The position numbers were made by a program, and so were the translations under genes. A stretch of 64,000 nt of DNA from Proteiniphilum sp. UBA4977 (GTDB lineage: Bacteria > Bacteroidota > Bacteroidia > Bacteroidales > Dysgonomonadaceae): assembly GCA_002398565.1 (NCBI GenBank), contig DGZP01000039.1:27635-91634 (forward strand), read 5' to 3'. The notes beneath the pieces were generated by a model. It made no database searches, was not told the DNA's origin, and saw only the letters and a program-made list of their open reading frames with translations. Positions 55,591 to 62,415 of this stretch are shown here, in pieces (the stretch's first letter is position 1; every line of letters begins with the position of its first letter).

Positions 55591-55604
55591 TTATAAATAT
55601 ATCA

Positions 55605-55678
55605 TCGGACATTCCCTCGCTGTGCCAGGTGTTCAGCCCGACATGGTGGTGATATCCGCCGGCGGAGAGGAAGGCTGC
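55605..55678 (-). pseudogene. 74-bp duplicated fragment of the neighbouring glyoxalase gene
   Basis: These 74 bases match 56283-56356, inside the intact VOC/glyoxalase gene, at 72 positions. The two differences are one silent change and one Ile-to-Val change in the HHHIGLNTW motif. It encodes only the middle of the protein and has neither start nor stop, so it is not functional. It is joined out of frame to the GH92-like fragment that follows. Confidence 0.9.
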
Positions 55679-55963
55679 AAACCTTCCATATTTCCGCCGT
55701 AAGGACTTAAACTGAAAGCAGAGCTGCCGCGGTAGCTGGTTACAACAATAGAGGGACCTGACAAAACATCTCCGGTAAAATCATTCCGCACGGGATATAC
55801 ACGGAGCATCTTGTTGGGTAGATGTACTGTGGGATAAGCAGGCACCAGAAGATGGCTGATATTACCCATATAGGGATTACCGTAGTCTAAGGGGTCACTC
55901 GCGGTTACACTTAACTGTTGCCTGTATCCTGTAAGAAAAAAGAGAAGGCTACAATTATTTTTG
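55679..55963 (-). pseudogene. Fragment resembling the N-terminus of a GH92-type glycoside hydrolase
   Basis: Read on the minus strand this encodes a hydrophobic stretch CSLLFFLTGYRQQ, then DPLDYGNPYMGN, VPAYPTVHLPNKMLRVYP and SYRGSSAFSLSPYGGNMEG. The pattern of a short DPxxG-like start followed by YPTVHLPNKM resembles the N-terminus of GH92-type alpha-mannosidases, but the family call is from memory. No start codon precedes it in frame (a TGA lies upstream), and it ends abruptly at the junction with the glyoxalase fragment. It is therefore a broken remnant of a larger secreted enzyme gene. Confidence 0.55.
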
Positions 55964-55993
55964 TAGAGATCGAGAAATATTCAAAATTTTGAT

Positions 55994-56488
55994 TTACAGG
56001 TCCTCCGCCTCGTGCAACAGATCATGCACGTTGAGAGCTTTGGTGAACATGTTTAATGAGCCGTCGGCCTCGACCGGCCACTCATCCTTAGGCTTATCCC
56101 AGTAAAGTTCTACGCCATTGCCGTCTGGGTCGTTCAGGTAGATCGCTTCAGACACGCCGTGGTCGCTCGCTCCACTGAGCGGGTAATCAGCCTCGAGTAG
56201 CCGCTTCAGGATTAACGCCAGGTCGCGACGGGTGGGATAGGCGATAGCGGTATGGTAGAGTCCCACACTCTTCAGTGGTGCCTCGGACATTCCCTCGCTG
56301 TGCCAGGTGTTCAGTCCGATATGGTGGTGATATCCGCCGGCGGAGAGGAAGGCTGCCTGCTTACCGTACATCATGGTGACCTCAAAGCCCAGTAGATCAT
56401 GATAAAATGAAAGGGCACGATTCAGATCCGACACCTTTAGGTGAATATGTCCGATACGTACCTGTGATGGTATAACATATTTGCTCAT
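55994..56488 (-). CDS. VOC-family (glyoxalase/extradiol dioxygenase-like) protein
   Basis: Cytoplasmic metalloprotein of the vicinal oxygen chelate superfamily, 164 residues. One full VOC module is seen: RIGHIHLKVSDLNRALSFYHDLLGFEV, HHHIGLNTWHS, GLYHTAIAYP and NDPDGNGVELYWDKP. Metal ligands are likely the His in GHIHLKV, the His in GLYHTAI and the Glu in GVELYW. It resembles the N-terminal half of CatE/YfiE-like catechol-2,3-dioxygenase proteins, but the substrate is unknown. It lies 18 bases after the DUF6157 gene and is probably cotranscribed. Part of this gene is duplicated at 55605-55678. Confidence 0.85.
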   Translation of the reverse strand: MSKYVIPSQVRIGHIHLKVSDLNRALSFYHDLLGFEVTMMYGKQAAFLSAGGYHHHIGLNTWHSEGMSEAPLKSVGLYHTAIAYPTRRDLALILKRLLEADYPLSGASDHGVSEAIYLNDPDGNGVELYWDKPKDEWPVEADGSLNMFTKALNVHDLLHEAEDL

Positions 56489-56506
56489 AGGATATAATTT
56501 TTTCTT

Positions 56507-56920
56507 TTATTTCCATTCTCTTGACAATTTCATCGCCTTCACTTTTTTGATTTTTGTATCTGCCAAAAAATTTTGATATGCCGCAGTCTCTATTCCATAA
56601 ATGGCCACTTTTCCCTCACTATTGCAATGGATACCATATCCATAGCTCTTGGCTAGTGGTGATGCGCGAAAGCAGGGCTGTCCCGTGGAAAAGAATTGTT
56701 TCCGCGCCTGTTCCTGTTCTTCCCTGGGTATATTGTTCCTCTCTGCATATACACGAAAGAGGATTTCGTCGGAATTGTACTTGTAGGGATTTTCAATAAT
56801 CAGTTCATACTCTATTTCTGCTACTGTCTTCTTATCTCTGGAAGGAGGGGGAGTTCCCTCCCTGACTTTTGTATCTAAAGAAACTTCGATAAATGTATTA
56901 AAATAGTTGGTAGTATGCAT
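56507..56920 (-). CDS. DUF6157 family protein, function unknown
   Basis: Small cytoplasmic protein, 137 residues, without signal peptide or membrane helix. It begins MHTTNYFNTFIEVS and contains NPYKYNSDEILFRVYA, FFSTGQPCFRASPLAKSYGYG and GKVAIYGIETAAYQ, which I recognise as the DUF6157 pattern. No catalytic motif is known, though the single Cys in GQPCFR is conserved in what I recall of the family. It is the first gene of a two-gene unit with the VOC protein, which hints at a shared stress or small-molecule role without proving it. Confidence 0.75.
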   Translation of the reverse strand: MHTTNYFNTFIEVSLDTKVREGTPPPSRDKKTVAEIEYELIIENPYKYNSDEILFRVYAERNNIPREEQEQARKQFFSTGQPCFRASPLAKSYGYGIHCNSEGKVAIYGIETAAYQNFLADTKIKKVKAMKLSREWK

Positions 56921-57089
56921 ATTGATCTTCTGGATTGATTACAATTGATTCGATTAAAGATATAACAAACTTGACCACGAAAAGGATCATTCTCGGGCGT
57001 CGTAAATTCTGATCTCTTATCATTGATATTGCAAATCCAAACCAAGCTACGATATATGTTGTCTCTTGTTTTTATTTCATCGGATTCAC

Positions 57090-57120
57090 TTGCTGGTTGT
57101 TATAAATTTTTATATCTTTG
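57090..57120 (+). promoter_or_regulatory. Promoter of the cupin lipoprotein gene
   Basis: TTG at 57090-57092 and TATCTTTG at 57113-57120 are 20 bases apart, a textbook Bacteroidota -33/-7 pair. The ATG follows at 57155. Confidence 0.65.
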
Positions 57121-57154
57121 TTTATCAACCAAATAGTTTTGTAAAGAAAAGTTT

Positions 57155-57688
57155 ATGAAGAGAAAAGTGTTATTTTTTGGATTGGCGGCGATGCTGATGT
57201 CGGTATCCTGTGTGCGCCCTCAAAGTGAGGAAAGTCAGCCGGCAGAGGTGCCTGCTGATAGTGCAAGGACGGTTGAGTTCCGTGATTTTGGTCCCGAGCC
57301 GCTTGTGATTGACATTGAGCAGTATACCCTGCAGAATGAAACCTTCCGCACCGCCATATGGACCGGCAGCCTGATGCAGATGACGGTAATGACCCTGCAG
57401 CCGGGTGAGGATATCGGGTTGGAACTGCATACCACTACCGATCAGTTCCTCCGAGTGGAACAAGGGAGCGGTATTGTGATGATGGGTGACAGTGAAGAGA
57501 ACCTCGACTTTCAACAGCGGGTAGAGGATGATTTTGCAATTTTTATTCCGGCAGGCAAGTGGCATAACTTACGCAATGATTCCGATGTGCCGCTGAAGCT
57601 TTATTCTATCTATACACCTGTGGAACATCCGCATGGTACCGTGCACAAAACCCGTGAAGAGGGAATTTTACACGATCACGACCATTAA
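57155..57688 (+). CDS. Cupin-domain lipoprotein
   Basis: Lipid-anchored cupin, 177 residues, with lipobox LMSVSC and a Ser/Glu/Pro-rich linker to about residue 40. The cupin barrel has motif 1 as LQPGEDIGLELHTTTDQFLRVEQGSG, with Glu and one His, and motif 2 as FAIFIPAGKWHNLRND, with His. The C-terminus is His-rich (HPHGTVHKTREEGILHDHDH), which may bind metal. Most such cupins are cytoplasmic, so an exported lipoprotein form is less usual. Substrate and reaction are unknown. It has its own promoter and a long 471-base gap on its 3' side. Confidence 0.85.
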   Translation: MKRKVLFFGLAAMLMSVSCVRPQSEESQPAEVPADSARTVEFRDFGPEPLVIDIEQYTLQNETFRTAIWTGSLMQMTVMTLQPGEDIGLELHTTTDQFLRVEQGSGIVMMGDSEENLDFQQRVEDDFAIFIPAGKWHNLRNDSDVPLKLYSIYTPVEHPHGTVHKTREEGILHDHDH

Positions 57689-58159
57689 ATAAAATGAGGT
57701 TGTTTCAAGATTTAGTTCACTACAACTCTCTTGTCAAATATACACTTATTTGTAAGAATATATTAATACTGTAAGGGTAAATGTCTCAAAATTGAGTCGG
57801 TCTCTTTTTTGTACTGTTAAAAAGAACGGCAAGCTCTCATTTCTATTAACGAAAACCTGCCTGATTGTTTACAGATTAGTATCTTCTTGTTCGAAACCCT
57901 TTCCGGTTCTGTTTTCAGATCCGGACACAATCATTGTTAGCGTTAAATTATGTCAAGAACTTGACAAATAAAAATCAATTTTTTTAATTTTGTGTCAGGG
58001 AGAAACCTTATCCCTTTTTACTATGCCGGCCTTCACCGGAATGAAAAAGCAGGTCTGATCCAGGATATCATTTTGCTGAAAGTGACCGGCAGTTTTTTAT
58101 ATACAACAATTAAAAGTTTATTATTTGATTTTTTGTGAACATTGAAAGGAGGATTATTT
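57689..58159 (+). promoter_or_regulatory. Control region upstream of the NEW3/ABC exporter operon
   Basis: No gene is seen in these 471 bases. A perfect palindrome TGTCAAGAACTTGACA (57951-57966) contains the -33 TTG (57961-57963). The -7 box TAATTTTG (57985-57992) follows after 21 bases. A repressor bound to the palindrome would block this promoter. The leader is about 160 bases and contains TGCCGG (58024-58029) and CCGGCA (58086-58091), the latter followed by GTTTTTTAT, so a terminator-like attenuator is possible. A strong Shine-Dalgarno AAAGGAGG (58145-58152) stands seven bases before the ATG. Confidence 0.6.
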
Positions 58160-59308
58160 ATGTTAAATCGCAAGCAGATTTTGACCCGAATTTTTCTGCC
58201 ATTCTTACTGGTTATGCTATCTGGCAGCCTTACTGTAACCGCACAGTCACTACGTCTGTACACACCCTACCCGGAAATCACTGTCCCGCCGGGAGAAACC
58301 ATCGATTACTCCATTGACCTGATCAATAACGGAGCATCTATCGCCACGGCGGAGGTCACCGTGGATGGAATTCCTGAAACATGGTCATATACGCTTCGTT
58401 CGGGCGGCTGGAGCGCCCGTCGTATCTCGGTCCTGCCGGGAGAGAAGAAAACACTTAATCTCAAGGTTGAGCTGCCTTATGATATAGACAAGGGAAGTTA
58501 TACCTTTCGGGTGCTCGCTCGGAACCACGCTGTGCTGCCCATCACCATCGAGGTTTCCGAGAAGGGGACGGTGAAGACAGAGTTCACCGCTGATCAGGGT
58601 AACATGCAGGGACATGCCACCTCAAACTTTAACTATAAAACCAAACTGGAGAACCAGACCGGAGAAAAGCAGCTTTACGCACTCACTTCCCATGCACCAC
58701 GTGGCTGGACGGTGGTTTTCAAACCCAACTATCAGCAGGCCTCTTCGGTGGAGATTGAGCCCGGGCAAAGCAAGGATATATCCGTGGAGATCAAGCCACC
58801 CTACAATGTAAAGGCAGGAAAATATACCATTCCGGTGATGGCTACCACCGGCTCCTCCTCAGCACGACTGGAGCTGGAGGCCGATATCTCGGGAAGTTAC
58901 GGCGTTGAGCTGACCACCCCCGACGGTCGCCTCAGTGAGAAAATCACCGCCGGCAGGCGTAGGAACCTGGAACTGATGGTGCGCAACAGCGGCTCTACCG
59001 ACCTGAACAGCGTCCGTATGACTGCTGTCAAGCCCCGGGGCTGGGAGGTAACCTTTACACCAGACACCATCCCCTTTATTGCCGCGGGTGAGAGTACTCA
59101 GATAAGGGCAGAGGTGAAGGCTTACGGGAAAGCTATCCCGGGCGACTATGTCATTAACCTCACTGCACAGACCCCCGAGATTAATGCTGATGCTTCGTTT
59201 CGCATGTCGGTCAGGACACCCCTGCTCTGGGGCTGGCTCGGCATACTGATCATCCTTAGTGCGATTGGTACTGTTTATTGGCTGTTTCGTAAATATGGAA
59301 GGAGGTAA
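58160..59308 (+). CDS. NEW3-domain exported membrane-anchored protein
   Basis: First gene of an ABC-exporter operon, 382 residues from the ATG at 58160. A signal peptide (ends SLTVTAQ) precedes about three NEW3/immunoglobulin-like beta-sandwich repeats: IDYSIDLINNGASIATAEV, KTKLENQTGEKQLYAL and LELMVRNSGSTDLNSV, each ending in a PPGETI/EPGQSK/AAGEST-like turn. A single C-terminal helix (LLWGWLGILIILSAIGTVYWLF) anchors it with a short basic tail. The long part would lie outside the cytoplasmic membrane. It is separated from the ATPase gene by only three bases. Proteins of this type accompany ABC-2 exporters in diverse bacteria, but the transported molecule is unknown. Confidence 0.82.
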   Translation: MLNRKQILTRIFLPFLLVMLSGSLTVTAQSLRLYTPYPEITVPPGETIDYSIDLINNGASIATAEVTVDGIPETWSYTLRSGGWSARRISVLPGEKKTLNLKVELPYDIDKGSYTFRVLARNHAVLPITIEVSEKGTVKTEFTADQGNMQGHATSNFNYKTKLENQTGEKQLYALTSHAPRGWTVVFKPNYQQASSVEIEPGQSKDISVEIKPPYNVKAGKYTIPVMATTGSSSARLELEADISGSYGVELTTPDGRLSEKITAGRRRNLELMVRNSGSTDLNSVRMTAVKPRGWEVTFTPDTIPFIAAGESTQIRAEVKAYGKAIPGDYVINLTAQTPEINADASFRMSVRTPLLWGWLGILIILSAIGTVYWLFRKYGRR

Positions 59309-59311
59309 TTT

Positions 59312-60100
59312 ATGCAGTCATCAACCATTGAAATCACCCATATCACCAGGAAGTATGGAGATTTTACGGCGGTGGATAATCTTACTCTTTCGATAGGCAA
59401 GGGTGAGGTCTTTGGGTTGCTGGGACCCAACGGTGCCGGAAAATCGACTACCATTCTAATGCTGATGGGGCTGACTGAACCCTCCTCGGGCAGTATGCGG
59501 ATCTGTGGATTGGACCCTGTACGTCAGCCTATTGAGGTGAAAAAGAAGGTGGGCTACCTTCCTGAGGATGTGGGTTTCTATGACGACCTCACCGGACCGG
59601 AGAATCTGGTTTATACTGCCCGTCTGAATGGTATTCCCGAGCGTGAGGCCGAAGAGAGGGCTCTTCTGTTGATGCGGCGAGTAGGTTTGGGGGAGGAGAT
59701 GGATAAAAAGGCTGGGAAGTACTCCCGTGGCATGCGTCAGCGCCTGGGTCTTGCCGATGTGTTAATGAAAGATCCGGAGGTGATCATCCTCGACGAACCC
59801 ACGCTCGGTATTGATCCGTCGGGGATCAGGGATTTTCTGGGGTTGATTGTCAGCCTTAGCCGTGAAGAGGGCATTACTGTGCTCTTCTCGTCTCACCATC
59901 TGCATCAGGTACAACAGGTGTGCGACCGTGTGGGCATCTTCGTGAAAGGCCGTCTGCTAGCGCAGGGCGATATCGCTTCGCTGGCACGTCAGCTGTTTGC
60001 CGACAGTGATGAGAGTGGTCAGGAATATGGTCTGGAAGATATTTATTACCGTTATTTTGAAGGAGAAAGTAAAGATGAAAGTAACAGCCATTCAGCATAA
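59312..60100 (+). CDS. ABC transporter ATP-binding protein
   Basis: Cytoplasmic ATPase of an ABC-2-type exporter, 262 residues. Walker A is GPNGAGKST, the Q-loop region is VGYLPEDVGFYDDLTG, the signature is YSRGMRQRLG, Walker B is VIILDEPTLGID and the switch His is in FSSHHLHQV. The C-terminal tail (EYGLEDIYYRYFEGE) resembles Nod/Nos-type exporter ATPases. A strong Shine-Dalgarno (AAGGAGG) lies six bases before the ATG. The gene overlaps the permease gene by 26 bases, which indicates translational coupling. It pairs with the permease that follows. Confidence 0.93.
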   Translation: MQSSTIEITHITRKYGDFTAVDNLTLSIGKGEVFGLLGPNGAGKSTTILMLMGLTEPSSGSMRICGLDPVRQPIEVKKKVGYLPEDVGFYDDLTGPENLVYTARLNGIPEREAEERALLLMRRVGLGEEMDKKAGKYSRGMRQRLGLADVLMKDPEVIILDEPTLGIDPSGIRDFLGLIVSLSREEGITVLFSSHHLHQVQQVCDRVGIFVKGRLLAQGDIASLARQLFADSDESGQEYGLEDIYYRYFEGESKDESNSHSA

Positions 60101-61139
60101 GTATATGACCAGAGCGTTCTGGGAGGAACGACTGCGTAATATCATACCTGAGCTGCGCGATCAGTTGATCTCTTACCGCCGGTCGGGTGCAGCACCGGGT
60201 GTATTCCGGTCGATGGTTTTGAAGGAGGTAGGCGATCATTTCCGCAGCTGGAGGGTGATTATCCTGATGGTGATTATCCTGCTCACCTGTATCGGGTCGC
60301 TCTATACCGCACTCACCGCGATTAGTGATACTGGTAGTGCGGGTAACAGTGACGAGACCTTCTTCTTTCTGCATCTCTTTACCCTGTCCGACGGAAGCTT
60401 GCCTCCCTTTTTCGTCTTCATAGGGTTCCTGGGCCCGCTGCTGGGCATCAGCCTCGGCTTCGATGCCGTTAACTCGGAGCAAAATAGGGGTACACTAAGT
60501 CGTCTACTGGCGCAGCCTATTCCGCGAGACTACGTGATCAACGCCAAGTTTGTCGCAGCATTACTGGTGATCGCACTCCTTTTCTTCGTACTGAGCTTTA
60601 CGGTAATCGGTGCAGGGTTGCTGACCCTGGGCATTCCGCCCACACCCTCAGAGTTTATGCGGATCCTCTCTTTCATGCTGCTCAGCATTGTCTATGTGGC
60701 GCTGTGGCTTAACTTGTCGGTCTACTTCTCCGTCCGGTTCAGGCAGCCCGCCACCTCGGCGCTTGCCGGCATCGCCGTCTGGCTCTTCTTCACGGTCTTC
60801 TACCCGCTTATCGCCAATCTGCTGATCAAGGCGGCGGCACCGTCGCCCTACGCTTCGGGACGATCGGTCTACCTGTTTGAGCGGTTCCGTTTTCTGCTGA
60901 TGCAAGTGATGCCCAATGAGCTCTACAGCCAGGCCACCTCCACATTGCTGATGCCTTCCGTGCGTAGCCTTGGACCGCTTACAATGGAGCAGATGGAGGG
61001 GGCCATCCCCGGCCCACTGCCGCTGGGTCAGAGTCTGTTACTGGTCTGGCCACAACTCACCGGACTGATCTCTCTCACTATCTTCTGTTTTATCCTCTCC
61101 TATCTCGCCTTCATGCGACGTGAAATCCGGTCGAGGTAA
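60075..61139 (+). CDS. ABC-2-type transporter permease
   Basis: Inner-membrane exporter subunit, 354 residues from the ATG at 60075. AGGAG stands nine bases upstream, and a longer frame from 59997 would only copy ATPase sequence. After a soluble N-terminal 65 residues, about six hydrophobic helices are seen, including VIILMVIILLTCIGSLYTAL, FFVFIGFLGPLLGISLGFDA, ALLVIALLFFVLSFTVIGAG, FMLLSIVYVALWLNLSVYF and LISLTIFCFILSYLAFM. The motif DAVNSEQNRGTLSRLLAQPIPR matches the EQxxGT(L) cytoplasmic coupling motif of NosY/ABC-2 permeases. It completes the NEW3-ATPase-permease operon. The substrate is unknown. Confidence 0.9.
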   Translation: MKVTAIQHKYMTRAFWEERLRNIIPELRDQLISYRRSGAAPGVFRSMVLKEVGDHFRSWRVIILMVIILLTCIGSLYTALTAISDTGSAGNSDETFFFLHLFTLSDGSLPPFFVFIGFLGPLLGISLGFDAVNSEQNRGTLSRLLAQPIPRDYVINAKFVAALLVIALLFFVLSFTVIGAGLLTLGIPPTPSEFMRILSFMLLSIVYVALWLNLSVYFSVRFRQPATSALAGIAVWLFFTVFYPLIANLLIKAAAPSPYASGRSVYLFERFRFLLMQVMPNELYSQATSTLLMPSVRSLGPLTMEQMEGAIPGPLPLGQSLLLVWPQLTGLISLTIFCFILSYLAFMRREIRSR

Positions 61140-61548
61140 AAGGTAAATGGACAGAGTTGTAAATTTTTTCCAATAATCCGTGTTCCAGCGGATTGGAAAA
61201 AATATGGAGGGTGTCTCCTTGCCGCAGAAAGAGTTGCCAGTTCATTCATGTCACCCCATGATGCTCTGAATGAAACATGGCCTAAAAAATGATGGAATGA
61301 TCTCGTTATTCTGTAATACTGAGGTAGAATGATGCCTCATCATTTAAAGAATGGAGGCAGATGGATTTGTGCGGTCATTAAAAACAAACAGAAGGGTTGA
61401 AGTCGCAATACTCCAACCCTTCCGTATATAAGCGGCATGTCAATAACGCTTTCTAAAGCTGTCAGCCGTATACCTGTTTCACCGGGTATGGCCTGTGAAT
61501 GTTGCAGGTGCTCAAGATGGTTTTTTAAATAAACATATAATAATAGAC
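61140..61548. other. Intergenic region between the ABC operon and the peroxiredoxin gene
   Basis: No gene is supported in these 409 bases. It contains an imperfect inverted repeat at 61164-61203 (TTTTTTCCAA... TTGGAAAAAA around ATCCG/CGGAT). Its T-run lies on the 5' arm, so it is not a standard terminator for either strand. A clear minus-strand terminator lies at 61380-61422. The rest shows nothing recognisable. Confidence 0.5.
61380..61422 (-). terminator. Terminator of the peroxiredoxin gene
   Basis: On the minus strand GAAGGGTTG, then AGT, pairs with ACT, then CAACCCTTC, around a six-base loop with one mismatch. The stem is followed by TGTTTGTTTTT. It lies 127 bases after the peroxiredoxin stop. 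Confidence 0.7.
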
Positions 61549-62181
61549 TTACTTCTTGGACAGGTAATCGGCAATTCCTTCCTGTGTGGCTGAAAGACCT
61601 CTGTCCCCTTTGTGCCAGTCGGCAGGACACACTTCACCATATTCTTCGGTGAACTGCAGCGCATCAATCACCCGCAGTATTTCATCTACACTTCTGCCCA
61701 GAGGCATATCATTTATAACCTGGTGACGTACAATTCCCTCCTTGTCTATCAGGAAGAGTCCACGGTAAGCTTCTGGCGAACCTTCAAAAAGCGTATTGCC
61801 AGAATCATCCATGGTATACTCTCCGGCCAGCACATCATATGCCATGGAGATAGTCAATGAATGATCTGCAACAATAGGATAGGTAACACCCTGGATACCG
61901 CCATCATTTTTTGGAGTTTGCAGCCATTTCCAGTGTGATACGGCCGAATCGGTAGAGGCTGCTACCACCGCAGTATTCCTTTCCTCAAATTCCTTCAGCT
62001 TTTGTTGAAAAGCGTGAAGCTCCGTGGGGCATACAAAAGTAAAATCCGCAGGATAAAAGAAAAAAACAACATATTTCTTCCCAAGATAATCATCAAGTGA
62101 GAAATTTTCTACTATTTCTGAGCCGTCTACTACGGCAGGAGCCCAAAATACCGGTGCTCTTTTTCCAACTAATACTGACAT
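61549..62181 (-). CDS. Typical 2-Cys peroxiredoxin (AhpC/Prx1 type)
   Basis: Thiol peroxidase reducing H2O2 and organic peroxides in the cytoplasm, 210 residues. The peroxidatic cysteine is C51 in PADFTFVCPTE and the resolving cysteine is C185 in GEVCPADW, with the conserved Arg in IDKEGIVRHQVIND. The C-terminal tail ends QEGIADYLSKK. The spacing between both cysteines fits the dimeric or decameric 2-Cys class. No AhpF is adjacent, so the reductant (thioredoxin or another AhpF) is not shown. A TATCTTTG box precedes the gene. Confidence 0.93.
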   Translation of the reverse strand: MSVLVGKRAPVFWAPAVVDGSEIVENFSLDDYLGKKYVVFFFYPADFTFVCPTELHAFQQKLKEFEERNTAVVAASTDSAVSHWKWLQTPKNDGGIQGVTYPIVADHSLTISMAYDVLAGEYTMDDSGNTLFEGSPEAYRGLFLIDKEGIVRHQVINDMPLGRSVDEILRVIDALQFTEEYGEVCPADWHKGDRGLSATQEGIADYLSKK

Positions 62182-62216
62182 AATAATTCAACTATTAAAT
62201 ATGATAAATCGCAGGT

Positions 62217-62224
62217 CAAAGATA
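62217..62224 (-). promoter_or_regulatory. -7 promoter box of the peroxiredoxin gene
   Basis: The minus strand reads TATCTTTG, a perfect TAnnTTTG match, 36 bases before the ATG at 62181. No -33 TTG was identified. Confidence 0.5.
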
Positions 62225-62378
62225 AAGGTTTTGATCCCGGAAAGAAAATTCCCGGAGGGGAATGATATATAGAATTTTTTTATCAATTGAAGAATCACCA
62301 TCTTCGTCCTTTCGTTGTTATGCCGCTCAATATAATAAAATTAACATTCATTTCGGCATATTATCTGCAAAAAATATG

Positions 62379-62386
62379 TACTTTTG
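62379..62386 (+). promoter_or_regulatory. -7 promoter box of guaB
   Basis: TACTTTTG matches TAnnTTTG perfectly and lies 30 bases before the guaB ATG. No convincing -33 TTG is seen. Confidence 0.45.
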
Positions 62387-62415
62387 CATGCAATAAAAAA
62401 TAAAGGGTTATTCTT

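Noticed and set aside
55633..55869. A 78-residue open frame read as a gene
   Set aside because: It is the chance join of the GH92-like fragment and an out-of-frame glyoxalase fragment.
61164..61203. Inverted repeat as terminator of the ABC operon
   Set aside because: The T-run is on the 5' arm and the A-run on the 3' arm on both strands, the opposite of an intrinsic terminator.
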